Assembly: GCA_963751355.1 (NCBI GenBank)
Contig: CAVVVS010000091.1
Span: 1-64,000 of the forward strand
Source: CAVVVS01 sp963751355
GTDB lineage: Bacteria > Bacteroidota > Ignavibacteria > Ignavibacteriales > Ignavibacteriaceae
Direction: 5' to 3'
DNA: 64,000 bases
Shown here piece after piece: positions 18,431 through 26,000 of this stretch; positions within the stretch are counted from its first letter, which is position 1, and each line of letters opens with the position of its first letter. The position numbers were made by a program, and so were the translations under genes. The notes below the pieces were generated by a model. The model did not search any database and was not told the DNA's origin. It saw nothing but the letters and a program-made list of their open reading frames with translations.

Positions 18431-18853
18431 TATTATCCCCCCAATCAGAGTAAAATTAATTTCGCCGATTATAAAACAATCGGCGAACGGTTTTTCAATT
18501 TATTTTCATCGGAAACAGTAAAAAATAAAATATATACCCCTAACGGAAAATGATATAATTTGTCATCATTTTTCAAGATATTTATAAGAAGAGAAGATAT
18601 TCGATCAATTCATTAACAAACCGGAACTTGAAGATTCCCCAAAATTTAAATTCAATGCCGGTATTAACTATTATTAATGTAAATCTTTTGTCTAAAAATG
18701 TCAAATTTAATGGTTAACCCTCTACATATTTAGGACTAACCTAAATAGCTCTAAACCGAAAAATGAATAATATATCTTATGCCTGGGTTACTTCGGAAAT
18801 GACACAGGGGAGATTTAATTGATGGATAATCCGGGATAATAATTCTCCTAATC
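18431..18853. other. Intergenic region, 423 bases
   Basis: It contains the leader hairpin at 18461-18487 and, at about 18791-18815, a CTTCGGAAATGACA segment followed by GAGATTT that resembles a degenerate copy of the palindromic element at 31557. No ORF was supported. Confidence 0.45.
18461..18487. promoter_or_regulatory. Perfect hairpin in the leader of the lipoprotein-subtilase operon
   Basis: A 10-bp perfect inverted repeat (TTCGCCGATT and AATCGGCGAA) with a 7-base loop lies 30 bases upstream of the lipoprotein ATG. On the + strand it is followed by GGTTTTT, which would be terminator-like, but no + strand gene ends here. On the minus strand it would fold in the 5' leader, just before the Shine-Dalgarno run. 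Confidence 0.5.
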
Positions 18854-19132
18854 CTAAAATACTTTTAATCGATAAAAATTTTTTTTGTAGAAAACTTGAT
18901 TTGCTTGCCTGGTTAATTTTTTTGCTGTGCGCAGCATTCTCGCTTCTATGAAAACATCCCCTTCGGGGATATACTTATACATATTGTCAAATGTGAACTC
19001 AAAATATTTTTTCCTATTGCTTCTCAGATATTCTTGAAACAATTCAGAATGGGGAGGAAGGAAGAAGGAAAGAATTTGTCCGTTGGAAGCTTTTATAATA
19101 GCATGTATATAGTCCCCCGATTCAATATCCAA
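18854..19132 (-). CDS. C-terminal part of a frame-split small lipoprotein (-1 frame)
   Basis: This 92-residue frame begins only at a TTG with no ribosome-binding site, but its reading frame is open upstream to a TAG at about 19190-19192. The upstream residues (KKDSIISTETINGWFLDIESG) continue sensibly from the zero-frame peptide at 19093-19347. Content: a beta-rich start (DYIHAIIKASNGQILSFF), then a basic helical tail. I do not recognise the family. It most probably is not an independent gene but the distal half of the lipoprotein, reached by a -1 shift at 19171-19177 or separated by a recent mutation. Joined, the product would be about 164 residues. Confidence 0.55.
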   Translation of the reverse strand: MDIESGDYIHAIIKASNGQILSFFLPPHSELFQEYLRSNRKKYFEFTFDNMYKYIPEGDVFIEARMLRTAKKLTRQANQVFYKKNFYRLKVF

Positions 19133-19347
19133 AAACCATCCATTGATAGTTTCTGTTGAAATAATACTATCTTTTTTAATGAAGTAGTACTACCTCTCAT
19201 AATGCCGGTGTCTTTTTTAGCCTGTAAAAATAAATTTTTATTTTCGTTACTTTTGGATGTAAAAGACCGGGAATTTTTTAAGCTGCCGACATTAATTTTG
19301 CAACCTATGACCAAAAAAGGAATTATCAGTATTAATAATTTAAACAT
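19093..19347 (-). CDS. N-terminal part of a frame-split small lipoprotein (zero frame)
   Basis: 84 residues in the zero frame. The first 16 form a lipoprotein signal (MFKLLILIIPFLVIGC, Cys16), followed by a polar serine/asparagine/lysine linker. After residue 59 (TSLKK) the zero frame reads a lower-quality tail that stops after 25 more codons, while the -1 frame carries on with a longer, better-composed sequence overlapping it. The junction is an A_AAA_AAG heptamer in exactly the phase needed for -1 slippage. Function unknown. The DUF3267 gene ends 19 bases upstream and may be co-transcribed. Confidence 0.55.
   Translation of the reverse strand: MFKLLILIIPFLVIGCKINVGSLKNSRSFTSKSNENKNLFLQAKKDTGIMRGSTTSLKKIVLFQQKLSMDGFWILNRGTIYMLL
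19171..19177 (-). other. Candidate -1 ribosomal slippery site A_AAA_AAG
   Basis: Zero-frame codons TTA-AAA-AAG; the heptamer A AAA AAG is the same as the well-known dnaX slippery sequence. The next bases, GATAGT, pair with ACTATC 15 bases further on, a weak 6-bp stem directly abutting the site (usual spacing is 5-8 bases). A simple indel in the A6 run would give the same picture. Confidence 0.45.
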
Positions 19348-19366
19348 ATTCGAAAGTAATTTATAA

Positions 19367-19939
19367 TCAATTATCTATTTGGTTTTTATCATAAAGATAA
19401 CACCCGATTTTTGAAGGATGGTCCTGTACAAGATTATTTTTATTTTCGTTTCGAAGCATCCAAATTATCAAGAAATCTCCGCCTGCCCCAATTGTAAAAA
19501 AAAATCCGAATGCCAGTAATCCGATGTTTCCTGTAAGTATTGCAATTAAAGAAGGAATAAATCCTAATAAAACTCCTGGCATTACTGCGCCTAACATGTA
19601 GTGCTTAACTTTCAAAGGTTCCTTGCTGTGGCAATACGGAGTTAAATATTTCCATATCATTCCGAACTTAATAGATCTGAATCCGTTTTTAAGATAGAAT
19701 GACCAAAATATTCCGTGAATTAATTCGTGAATAGTTGTTCCTGAAATCAAAAGTGTGAATACTAAACCAATATGGTCAGAAAACGAAATAATTGAGTTGT
19801 ATTGTAAATTTTGTTTCCACAATAAAAAATACGGAACTCCGAAAATGAAAAATGCCGGTGCAACAAAAATCATAGCTTTGATGTTAGCTTCTAAAGTTCC
19901 AATTGTCAGTTCTCTTCTTATGAGGTTATCTTGAATCAT
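19367..19939 (-). CDS. DUF3267 family membrane protein (putative zinc metalloprotease-like)
   Basis: 190 residues with four or so hydrophobic segments (about 25-43, 57-75, 113-135, 138-160). TTIHELIHGIFW near residue 69 gives an HExxH motif inside a membrane helix, as in DUF3267 and site-2-protease-like families. The conserved downstream features PYCHSKEPLKVKHY, GAVMPGVLLG, AGGDFLIIWMLR and QDHPSKIGCYLYD are typical of DUF3267. No substrate is known for the family. A lipoprotein gene lies 19 bases downstream, so the two may form an operon. No clear Shine-Dalgarno sequence precedes the ATG. Confidence 0.85.
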   Translation of the reverse strand: MIQDNLIRRELTIGTLEANIKAMIFVAPAFFIFGVPYFLLWKQNLQYNSIISFSDHIGLVFTLLISGTTIHELIHGIFWSFYLKNGFRSIKFGMIWKYLTPYCHSKEPLKVKHYMLGAVMPGVLLGFIPSLIAILTGNIGLLAFGFFFTIGAGGDFLIIWMLRNENKNNLVQDHPSKIGCYLYDKNQIDN

Positions 19940-20258
19940 ATTAGTAAATTTGTGACCTTTGAAATAATTTTATATTCCTTCGGGAGATTCGGGACTCATT
20001 TTTTAGTTGTCCTTGAGATGCTGAAACCTTTCAAAGTCTGGCAGGCTAATTCAGCATAACGAGTACGTAACCTTGGTAACTAATATAAATAAAAATCGTT
20101 TTTTAATAAAATTCACTAAAACTTAGGATATGAAGCATAATATTCAGGAGTAAGTATTCAAACCTCGTTATTCGATGGTGAGTTAGCTTTCTGAATAAGA
20201 ATATGTGTTGGCTAAATATTTTTTATTTATATACAATAATCAGATTAGTCAGGTGGTA
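19940..20258. other. Intergenic region, 319 bases
   Basis: Spacer between the FRP-like gene stop and the DUF3267 gene start, both on the minus strand. I see no ORF, strong hairpin or repeat in it. Confidence 0.45.
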
Positions 20259-20600
20259 TTATATCAAATAATCATCGAATCCGGCAATAGTCGAAATTAT
20301 TTTTAATTTTTCTTCACTCAGTCCGGACAAATCTTGTGTGGTTAAGTATCCTTCATTCATCAACAAACCAAAAATCAGTAATAATTTTGAATACCTGTAA
20401 TCGTATTTTTTGTCAATTGATTTTTTCCTATCGGTTAAATAATTGTACAATTCCCAAATATCTTTATCCTCCTTAAGCGAAGCGACTTTATCATAAACCA
20501 TATTTTTTATCTCATCCATTTCCTTTTTATAGGCTGTCTCGAATGCAGCTTTTGCTATTTCTTTTTCACTCAATGACCACCTGACATCCTTTATGCTCAT
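20259..20600 (-). CDS. Fluorescence recovery protein (FRP)-like protein
   Basis: 113 residues, all-helical, no signal or membrane segment. The pattern matches the FRP family over nearly its full length: W8-S-x-x-E with IAKAAFETAYKKE (FRP: a WSxxE start and an A-F-x-x-AY-x-RE helix), DIWELYNYL with Trp49 (FRP: DLWKLHDFL), then SIDKKYDYRYSKLLLIFGLL (FRP: EIDGKYD..S..IFVFAxL), EGYL and GLSEEKLKII. In cyanobacteria FRP dimers bind the orange carotenoid protein (OCP) and speed its return to the dark state. Positions equivalent to FRP His53 and Asp54 are Tyr52 and Asn53 here, while the Trp is kept. No OCP-like gene is in the window. FRP-like homologues outside cyanobacteria have no settled function. 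A GGGAGAG ribosome-binding sequence precedes the ATG. Confidence 0.75.
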   Translation of the reverse strand: MSIKDVRWSLSEKEIAKAAFETAYKKEMDEIKNMVYDKVASLKEDKDIWELYNYLTDRKKSIDKKYDYRYSKLLLIFGLLMNEGYLTTQDLSGLSEEKLKIISTIAGFDDYLI

Positions 20601-20901
20601 ATAAATATCTCTCCCTGTTTTTTAAGAATACTCCTAGGCTTTTAAAAATAGCTCTTGAGAAGGATAAATTAAGGCACTGTTCCAAAAGTAATTTTCAAAT
20701 TAAAAAATAGGTAAAAATCATTTTAATCTGTTGTAAATTGTTCAAAATTTATATTTTGTTAGTAACAAAATATTTTCAGTTTAGAATTTTTAATTTTGGC
20801 TTCCCGGTCTGTTTAATCAGCGTTTTATTTTCCAGAAAAATATTACCTTTGAGACAGCCTAATAGAAAATACCTTCAGAAAAGATACACTTGCCTTCTTA
20901 A
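20601..20901. other. Intergenic region, 301 bases
   Basis: AT-rich spacer between asnA and the FRP-like gene, probably holding the FRP-like gene's promoter. No ORF or clear hairpin was found. Confidence 0.45.
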
Positions 20902-22029
20902 TTAAAGCACAAAAATATTTTTCTCTTCACACATTTTCCTTAGGATTTTAGGCCAAACGGTTACACTTACTTCTCCTAGATGAGCGTTCTTTAATAGAAG
21001 CATATAAGTGCGTGATTGTCCTATACCTCCGCCTATGCTTAACGGCAACTCATTATTAATAATTCCCTTGTGATAAGGTAAATCTAAAAAATCGAGTTGA
21101 TTGGTTATTTCGAGCTGTTTTGAAAGCGTATCTGCGTTAACCCTTATTCCCATTGATATTAATTCATGGCGTCGTCTGGTAACATGATTCCATACCAATA
21201 TATCGCCGTTCAGACCATGCATCTCATTCCCATCAATTTTGGTAGTTTTAGTTACCCAATCATCGTAATCGGCGGCTCTCATTTCATGTGGAAATCCATC
21301 TTTAAGAATCCATCCAATCCCAATAATAAATATAGCTGGATGTTCTTGTAATATTGCAGTTTCTCTTTGCTTACGAGGCATATCCGGATATTTCTCCAAA
21401 ATTTCCTTGGCGTGCATAAATTCAAGTTCCTTAGGCAAGTTCGGATATTTGTCATTTTTTAATTGAGGAAATAATTCTTGCACATAAGATTCCGCATCCT
21501 TTAAGACTTTCCAAATTTTTCTTACTATATCTTTCAGGAAATCTAAATTTCTATGAACCGGAGAAATTACCCATTCCCAATCCCATTGATCAACATAAAC
21601 GCTATGGTCATGATCGAGAAAATAATCTTTAAGTACGGCACGCAGATCAGTGCATATACCTTCACCTGTTTTTAAATCGAATTGTTTAAGAGCAACCCTT
21701 TTCCATTTTGTTGCAGCCTGCACAATTTGTGCATCAATAGGATGTTTGTCGTGATCGTTTGAGATATGGAATTGTATCGGCGTTCTGGAACCATACCGGT
21801 CAAGAAAATCATTAACTCCGCTTTCTATATCGACAATAAGCGGAACTTGTACCATCATAAGATTTAACTCCTTACACAAATTTTCTTCGATGTACTTTTT
21901 AACTTCGAAAATTGCGGTTTGAGTTTCTCTTGGGTTCAGGATGGATGAATAGTTTTGAGGTAAAATATTTTTAAGTTCGTCATAGTTCCCTATTCTGGGA
22001 CCTGCTAGGTCGGCTTTTTTATCATTCAT
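20902..22029 (-). CDS. asnA: Aspartate-ammonia ligase (asparagine synthetase A)
   Basis: Makes asparagine from aspartate, ammonia and ATP. The class IIc aminoacyl-tRNA-synthetase-like fold shows DQWDWEWVI near residue 156, RAADYDDW near 253, NGDILVWNHVTRRRHEL near 277 and the C-terminal GGGIGQSRTYMLLL followed by HLGEVSVTVWP. At 375 residues it is longer than the roughly 330-residue E. coli enzyme; the extra residues lie mainly between about 170 and 235 (lysine/glutamate-rich helices around KDNPxL-type positions). A strong GGGAGGT precedes the ATG. It is monocistronic, and no asnC-type regulator is nearby. Confidence 0.94.
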   Translation of the reverse strand: MNDKKADLAGPRIGNYDELKNILPQNYSSILNPRETQTAIFEVKKYIEENLCKELNLMMVQVPLIVDIESGVNDFLDRYGSRTPIQFHISNDHDKHPIDAQIVQAATKWKRVALKQFDLKTGEGICTDLRAVLKDYFLDHDHSVYVDQWDWEWVISPVHRNLDFLKDIVRKIWKVLKDAESYVQELFPQLKNDKYPNLPKELEFMHAKEILEKYPDMPRKQRETAILQEHPAIFIIGIGWILKDGFPHEMRAADYDDWVTKTTKIDGNEMHGLNGDILVWNHVTRRRHELISMGIRVNADTLSKQLEITNQLDFLDLPYHKGIINNELPLSIGGGIGQSRTYMLLLKNAHLGEVSVTVWPKILRKMCEEKNIFVL

Positions 22030-22216
22030 TTTGAAACCTCCCTCTGTGGTCTTTTAGGTTATTGATATTTGGGTTTAAATCAAAATATTCACCTATTTAA
22101 TTTTTTAAACCTGTATTGTGAGATAAAAAGTTGGATCCCCGGTAATTTAATTATTAAAGACTAATTCAAAATTTAGACTTTATCAAGAATCATTTAATTG
22201 AGTTAAAATAATAATC

Positions 22217-22417
22217 CTATTTCACCTTAAATCTTGCGGCATCTATAACGGACCAAAGATGAATAATCCAACCTAAAAGAAAGAGCCAGAGTATACCTGC
22301 AAGAATAATCTGGATGAAAGCCATTAGTACCCTCCCTTGCAGTAACTGACCCAAACCCGGAATAAAAAAACTTGCTAAAGCGGCAATCACATTTCCGGTT
22401 GAGCCTTGACCTGGCAT
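22217..22417 (-). CDS. Small TM2-like membrane protein
   Basis: 66 residues with two hydrophobic stretches (about 8-27 and 31-54) and the turn FFIPGLGQLLQGR, typical of short TM2-domain-like proteins. The end (WSVIDAARFKVK) puts a basic tail in the cytoplasm. Function is unknown. It begins 8 bases after the coaD stop, with AGAGGTAT at the ribosome-binding position, so it is probably co-transcribed with coaD. Confidence 0.7.
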   Translation of the reverse strand: MPGQGSTGNVIAALASFFIPGLGQLLQGRVLMAFIQIILAGILWLFLLGWIIHLWSVIDAARFKVK

Positions 22418-22425
22418 GAATACCT

Positions 22426-22908
22426 CTATTTTTTTGAGAATTTTTCTTTTAAAGCTCTTTGTACGTTTGGAGGCACAAAGTCGCTAACATCACTGTCCAG
22501 GCTTGCTAAGTTACGTATAATAGAAGAGTTTAAGTAAGTATATTTTTCATGTGGCATCAAAAACACGGTGGTAAGATCGCCGGCTAATTTACGGTTCATT
22601 AATGCCATTTGAAATTCATACTCAAAATCGCTTACAGCACGCAGTCCGCGTATTATACCAACTGCATCAACTTCATGCGCATGGTCTACAACCAATCCAT
22701 CAAAGGAATCGATTTTGACCATATCGTAATCTTTTAAACTTTCTTTCAGCATTTCAACACGTTCTTCAACAGTGAACAAAGGACTTTTACCGGGATTTAT
22801 CGCTACAGTAACTATTACGGCATCAAACAGTTCGGATGCTCTATGAATTATGTCTAGATGACCATTAGTAACAGGATCGAAAGTTCCGGGGTATAATACT
22901 TTTCTCAT
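22426..22908 (-). CDS. coaD: Phosphopantetheine adenylyltransferase
   Basis: Transfers AMP from ATP to 4'-phosphopantetheine, the penultimate step of coenzyme A synthesis. Nucleotidyltransferase motifs: YPGTFDPVTNGHLDII at residues 6-21 (the TxGH element), GIIRGLRAVSDFEYEFQMA near 88-106, and YTYLNSSIIRNLA near 124-136, the ISSTxxR-type motif. The length of 160 is standard. A 66-residue membrane protein gene follows after 8 bases. Confidence 0.96.
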   Translation of the reverse strand: MRKVLYPGTFDPVTNGHLDIIHRASELFDAVIVTVAINPGKSPLFTVEERVEMLKESLKDYDMVKIDSFDGLVVDHAHEVDAVGIIRGLRAVSDFEYEFQMALMNRKLAGDLTTVFLMPHEKYTYLNSSIIRNLASLDSDVSDFVPPNVQRALKEKFSKK

Positions 22909-23308
22909 CTATATTTTAATCCCTAGTTTGAAATTTTTATTAAATAATGTAAGAAAAAAAAAGATATAATTCATTTAATCAGGGTATCTTAAAAATATTT
23001 TTCTTCTACATAACATCTTATCTGATGTGCACGTCAATATCAAAAAAATATAAAATTGATACTTTAAGATACGTGGCGGATAAATATTTTTATGTGTAGC
23101 AGCTCGTAATTTTTATCTTCTAATATTTCCAAAATTGAATTAACAAAATATACACAAGCATTATTCCAAATAAAATTTGATTTATCAAATGAAATAAACT
23201 AATTTTAAGCCCGTCGAATCGACATTAACTTTGGGTAACTCGATTTTACATAATTCCAAAATCAAGGACCTTCCTAAACAAGATGAATATTAATTTAAAA
23301 GTAAGGTA
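22909..23308. other. Intergenic region, 400 bases between divergent genes
   Basis: Lies between coaD (minus) and the lipid kinase (plus), so it should carry both promoters. It is very AT-rich. I could not assign a promoter or any repeat with confidence and found no ORF. Confidence 0.45.
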
Positions 23309-24244
23309 ATGGAAGAAAAAAATATTCATATAATTATGAACCCTACCTCCGGGGGCGGTAAAACCGGTGAAACCAAACACTACATTCTAAATAAAATAGA
23401 AAAATATTTAGGTAAAGAATACACGTTATGGGTAACGGAAAAACCCGCAGAAGCGGTTGAGCATGCAATCAGCGCTATCGAAAGCGGAGGAAATCTAATT
23501 ATTGCTGTCGGGGGCGACGGAACTATTCATGAGGTTGTGAACGGAATATGTTCAAAAGGAATCTGGGATGATAATCATTCGATTCTGGGAATAATCAGCA
23601 GTGGGACAGGGCAAGATTTTGTTCAAAGCTTAGGATTGACTACAAACATTGATGAACAACTAAAAATAATTAAAGCCGGACGTATTAAATCAATCGATAT
23701 TGGTCAAGTAAAATTTAAAGACGATAATAACCGGGATATTGCTAAATATTTTGCAAACGAATTTCAAACAGGTATCGGGGGGGATGTTGTTCAGAAAGTA
23801 AATTCTAGGGTTAAACAAAAAGGCGGATTTCTTACATACGGATTAGCTACCGTCTCTATACTTTTCAAGTATTCCGGGCATAATATGACTCTAAGGATAA
23901 ATGACGGGGAATCTTTTTCGGGTAAATTTATTGCGGTTATTGTTACTAACGGCACTTACATGGGAGGCGGGATGAAATTGACTTCTTCTGGGGAACTGGA
24001 CGATCATTACTTTGAGCTAATTTCAATTCGAAGTCAAAATATAATACAAAAAGTAATTAATTTCCCCAAGATATATTTTGGAAAATTAAAAAGCACACCC
24101 AAAATCACTTTCGATAAAATTCAAAAAATTGTTGTAGAATCGGAAGAAGATGTTTTGATGGAGGCCGATGGTGAGCTTTTAGGTAAACTGCCGTGCGAGG
24201 TTAATCTTTTACCTTCAGCAATTAAGGTATGTGTGAAGGAATAA
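23309..24244 (+). CDS. Diacylglycerol/lipid kinase family protein (YegS/DagK-like)
   Basis: 311 residues with the DAGK catalytic core: NPTSGGGKT near residue 11, VGGDGTIHEVVNG near 70 (nucleotide and metal site), and SSGTGQDFVQSLG near 100. The C-terminal beta-sandwich carries EADGELLGKLPCEVNL, the usual end of YegS/BmrU-type kinases. These enzymes phosphorylate diacylglycerol or related lipids with ATP, at the inner face of the membrane. Substrate is not resolvable from sequence. A short AAGG-type ribosome-binding site sits just before the ATG. The next gene, marC-like, begins about 200 bases downstream. Confidence 0.9.
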   Translation: MEEKNIHIIMNPTSGGGKTGETKHYILNKIEKYLGKEYTLWVTEKPAEAVEHAISAIESGGNLIIAVGGDGTIHEVVNGICSKGIWDDNHSILGIISSGTGQDFVQSLGLTTNIDEQLKIIKAGRIKSIDIGQVKFKDDNNRDIAKYFANEFQTGIGGDVVQKVNSRVKQKGGFLTYGLATVSILFKYSGHNMTLRINDGESFSGKFIAVIVTNGTYMGGGMKLTSSGELDDHYFELISIRSQNIIQKVINFPKIYFGKLKSTPKITFDKIQKIVVESEEDVLMEADGELLGKLPCEVNLLPSAIKVCVKE

Positions 24245-24451
24245 TCAGTAATCTGTACTTGCAAGTATAGTAAAAGATGCGTAAAATTTCCTGTTCTGAA
24301 AAAATGATGGATTTGATGGCATCCGGACATAATGGATAACTGCACAAAAATTAATTTATATCCATTTAATCATATAGTTTTATTCTTATAGCACCATTTC
24401 CAATTTATAAAGTTTAATAAATATTTTTTATAAAAAATTAGTGAACTCATC

Positions 24452-25093
24452 ATGCATGATTTAATTTTATTTGCGTCCACTGTTGCTATGGGATTTTTTG
24501 CTATCATGAACCCAATCGGCAACATGCCTATCTTTATCGGTCTTGCCGGCGGAGAAAGTAAATCGGAGCAGAAAAAGATTGCCTTTAAGTCCGTGTCTAC
24601 TGCATTTATCATTGTCGCGGCTTTTTCAATCTTTGGCGGCATCATCTTTAAAGCTTTTGGAATTACTTTGCCTGCCTTTCAAATAGGCGGCGGGATTTTA
24701 ATATTTTTGGTTGGTTATCAATTATTGCACGGAAAAGAGTCTGCTATGCATCATCCGCCGGAAGGAGAAAATGATGAGGAGAGTGACTATGCCGAAGATA
24801 TAGCAATATCACCTCTAGCCATTCCTATTTTAGCCGGTCCAGGTACAATTTCCACAGCAATGAATTTTGTTGGACAGAATGCTACTTTCTCTCATACTGT
24901 GGTAGTAGTAATTGTATTCGGAATCATGTGTTTTGTAACTTATCTCTTTTTTGTATTCGGCGAAAAACTAGTTATCCATTTTAAAAAAGGTGTAATAAAA
25001 GTTATAACCAGACTAATGGGGTTAATAATTACAATCATTTCGGTTCAGATGGTAATCGAGGGAATTCATAATGCGATGAAAATGGTTAAATAG
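24452..25093 (+). CDS. MarC family integral membrane protein
   Basis: 213 residues with six predicted membrane helices (about 5-25, 40-62, 66-85, 107-128, 140-163, 180-203). The N-terminal FFAIMNPIGNMPIFIGL and the central ISPLAIPILAGPGTISTAM are the two MarC-family signatures. The molecular function of MarC/YhgN/YchE proteins is not established; an early link to multiple antibiotic resistance was not upheld. It converges on rsmD, with a short AT-rich inverted repeat between them. Confidence 0.92.
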   Translation: MHDLILFASTVAMGFFAIMNPIGNMPIFIGLAGGESKSEQKKIAFKSVSTAFIIVAAFSIFGGIIFKAFGITLPAFQIGGGILIFLVGYQLLHGKESAMHHPPEGENDEESDYAEDIAISPLAIPILAGPGTISTAMNFVGQNATFSHTVVVVIVFGIMCFVTYLFFVFGEKLVIHFKKGVIKVITRLMGLIITIISVQMVIEGIHNAMKMVK

Positions 25094-25135
25094 TAAAAAA
25101 ACTATATTAAACTATTTTTCTCGTTTTACGAATAA

Positions 25136-25161
25136 ATAAATATTCTTAAGGGAATATTTAT
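25136..25161. terminator. AT-rich hairpin at the marC/rsmD convergence
   Basis: Ten-base perfect inverted repeat (ATAAATATTC and GAATATTTAT) with a 6-base loop, overlapping the rsmD stop. The pairing is weak because it is nearly all A-T, so the terminator role is tentative. Confidence 0.3.
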
Positions 25162-25709
25162 GAGACTATTTTATATAAGCATGTATCTCCAATAATCCTA
25201 AATGGTTCATTCTTAAAATTTAATGTGTCCTTAGACTTTGTTTGTACTGACCGTTCAATTACAATTTCCCCATCTATTTTTAAAAACTCATTGAATAAAA
25301 GATTTTCAACCACTTTATAAATATCATCTTTAAAAAAGGGGGGATCTGCAAGTATTAAATCGTACTGTTCATGATTGGAAAAGGAGGAGAGTTTGATAGC
25401 CGGCATTTTAAATATTTTACAATGTGTTTCAACGTTTAACGATTTTATATTTTGTTCAAGATTTCTATAAATAACAAAATTCTTTTCTACGAAATGAACT
25501 TCTGCAGCACCGCGGCTTAAACATTCTAAACCCAATGAACCTGAACCGGAATAAATATCTAATACTTTTATTCCATTAAAATCTATTATATTGTTCAGAA
25601 GATTAAATAGTGTTTCTCTTACACGGTCTGTGGTCGGTCTAATCAAATCGGATTTAGGGACGTTTATTAGTCTGCCCCCAAGCTCACCTGAAATAATTCG
25701 CATTTTCAT
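25158..25709 (-). CDS. rsmD: 16S rRNA (guanine966-N2)-methyltransferase
   Basis: Methylates G966 of 16S rRNA during 30S assembly, using S-adenosylmethionine. The signature N-terminus MRIISGELGGRLINVP and RPTTDRVRETLFNLL are followed by the SAM-binding LDIYSGSGSLGLECLSRGA (near residue 50), VEKN, and the catalytic ADPPF (near residue 120), which matches the NPPY/DPPF class of N-methyltransferases. The length of 183 is typical. An ATG two codons later (MRIIS) would also serve as start. coaD, its common neighbour in other bacteria, is about 2.2 kb away on the same strand. Confidence 0.95.
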   Translation of the reverse strand: MKMRIISGELGGRLINVPKSDLIRPTTDRVRETLFNLLNNIIDFNGIKVLDIYSGSGSLGLECLSRGAAEVHFVEKNFVIYRNLEQNIKSLNVETHCKIFKMPAIKLSSFSNHEQYDLILADPPFFKDDIYKVVENLLFNEFLKIDGEIVIERSVQTKSKDTLNFKNEPFRIIGDTCLYKIVS

Positions 25710-26000
25710 ATTAGTAAATTAGATAAGATATTGTTCAGAATCTATTATTAGCTAAAGTTACTTAAAATGTTGAAGATTACCTGTTGTGTCATCTTATACT
25801 GTTTTCTAGATTTCGCCTAAAATGCTGCTTTGAGAATCGATACCGATTTTCACCGTTAAAGGATTCAATATTACTATTAGGTAATACTTGTTATTAAATT
25901 CTTGCTGGGATTTAAAGATAATATTTTAAATATTAGGATTGGAAAATAATTATAATGAAAAACAAATGAATTGTTTATGGGAGTTTTCTCTTTGAAAATG

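Noticed and set aside
24257..24268. Small palindrome TACTTGCAAGTA after the lipid kinase gene
   Set aside because: Too short, no T-tract and no second copy seen; chance in AT-rich DNA is likely.
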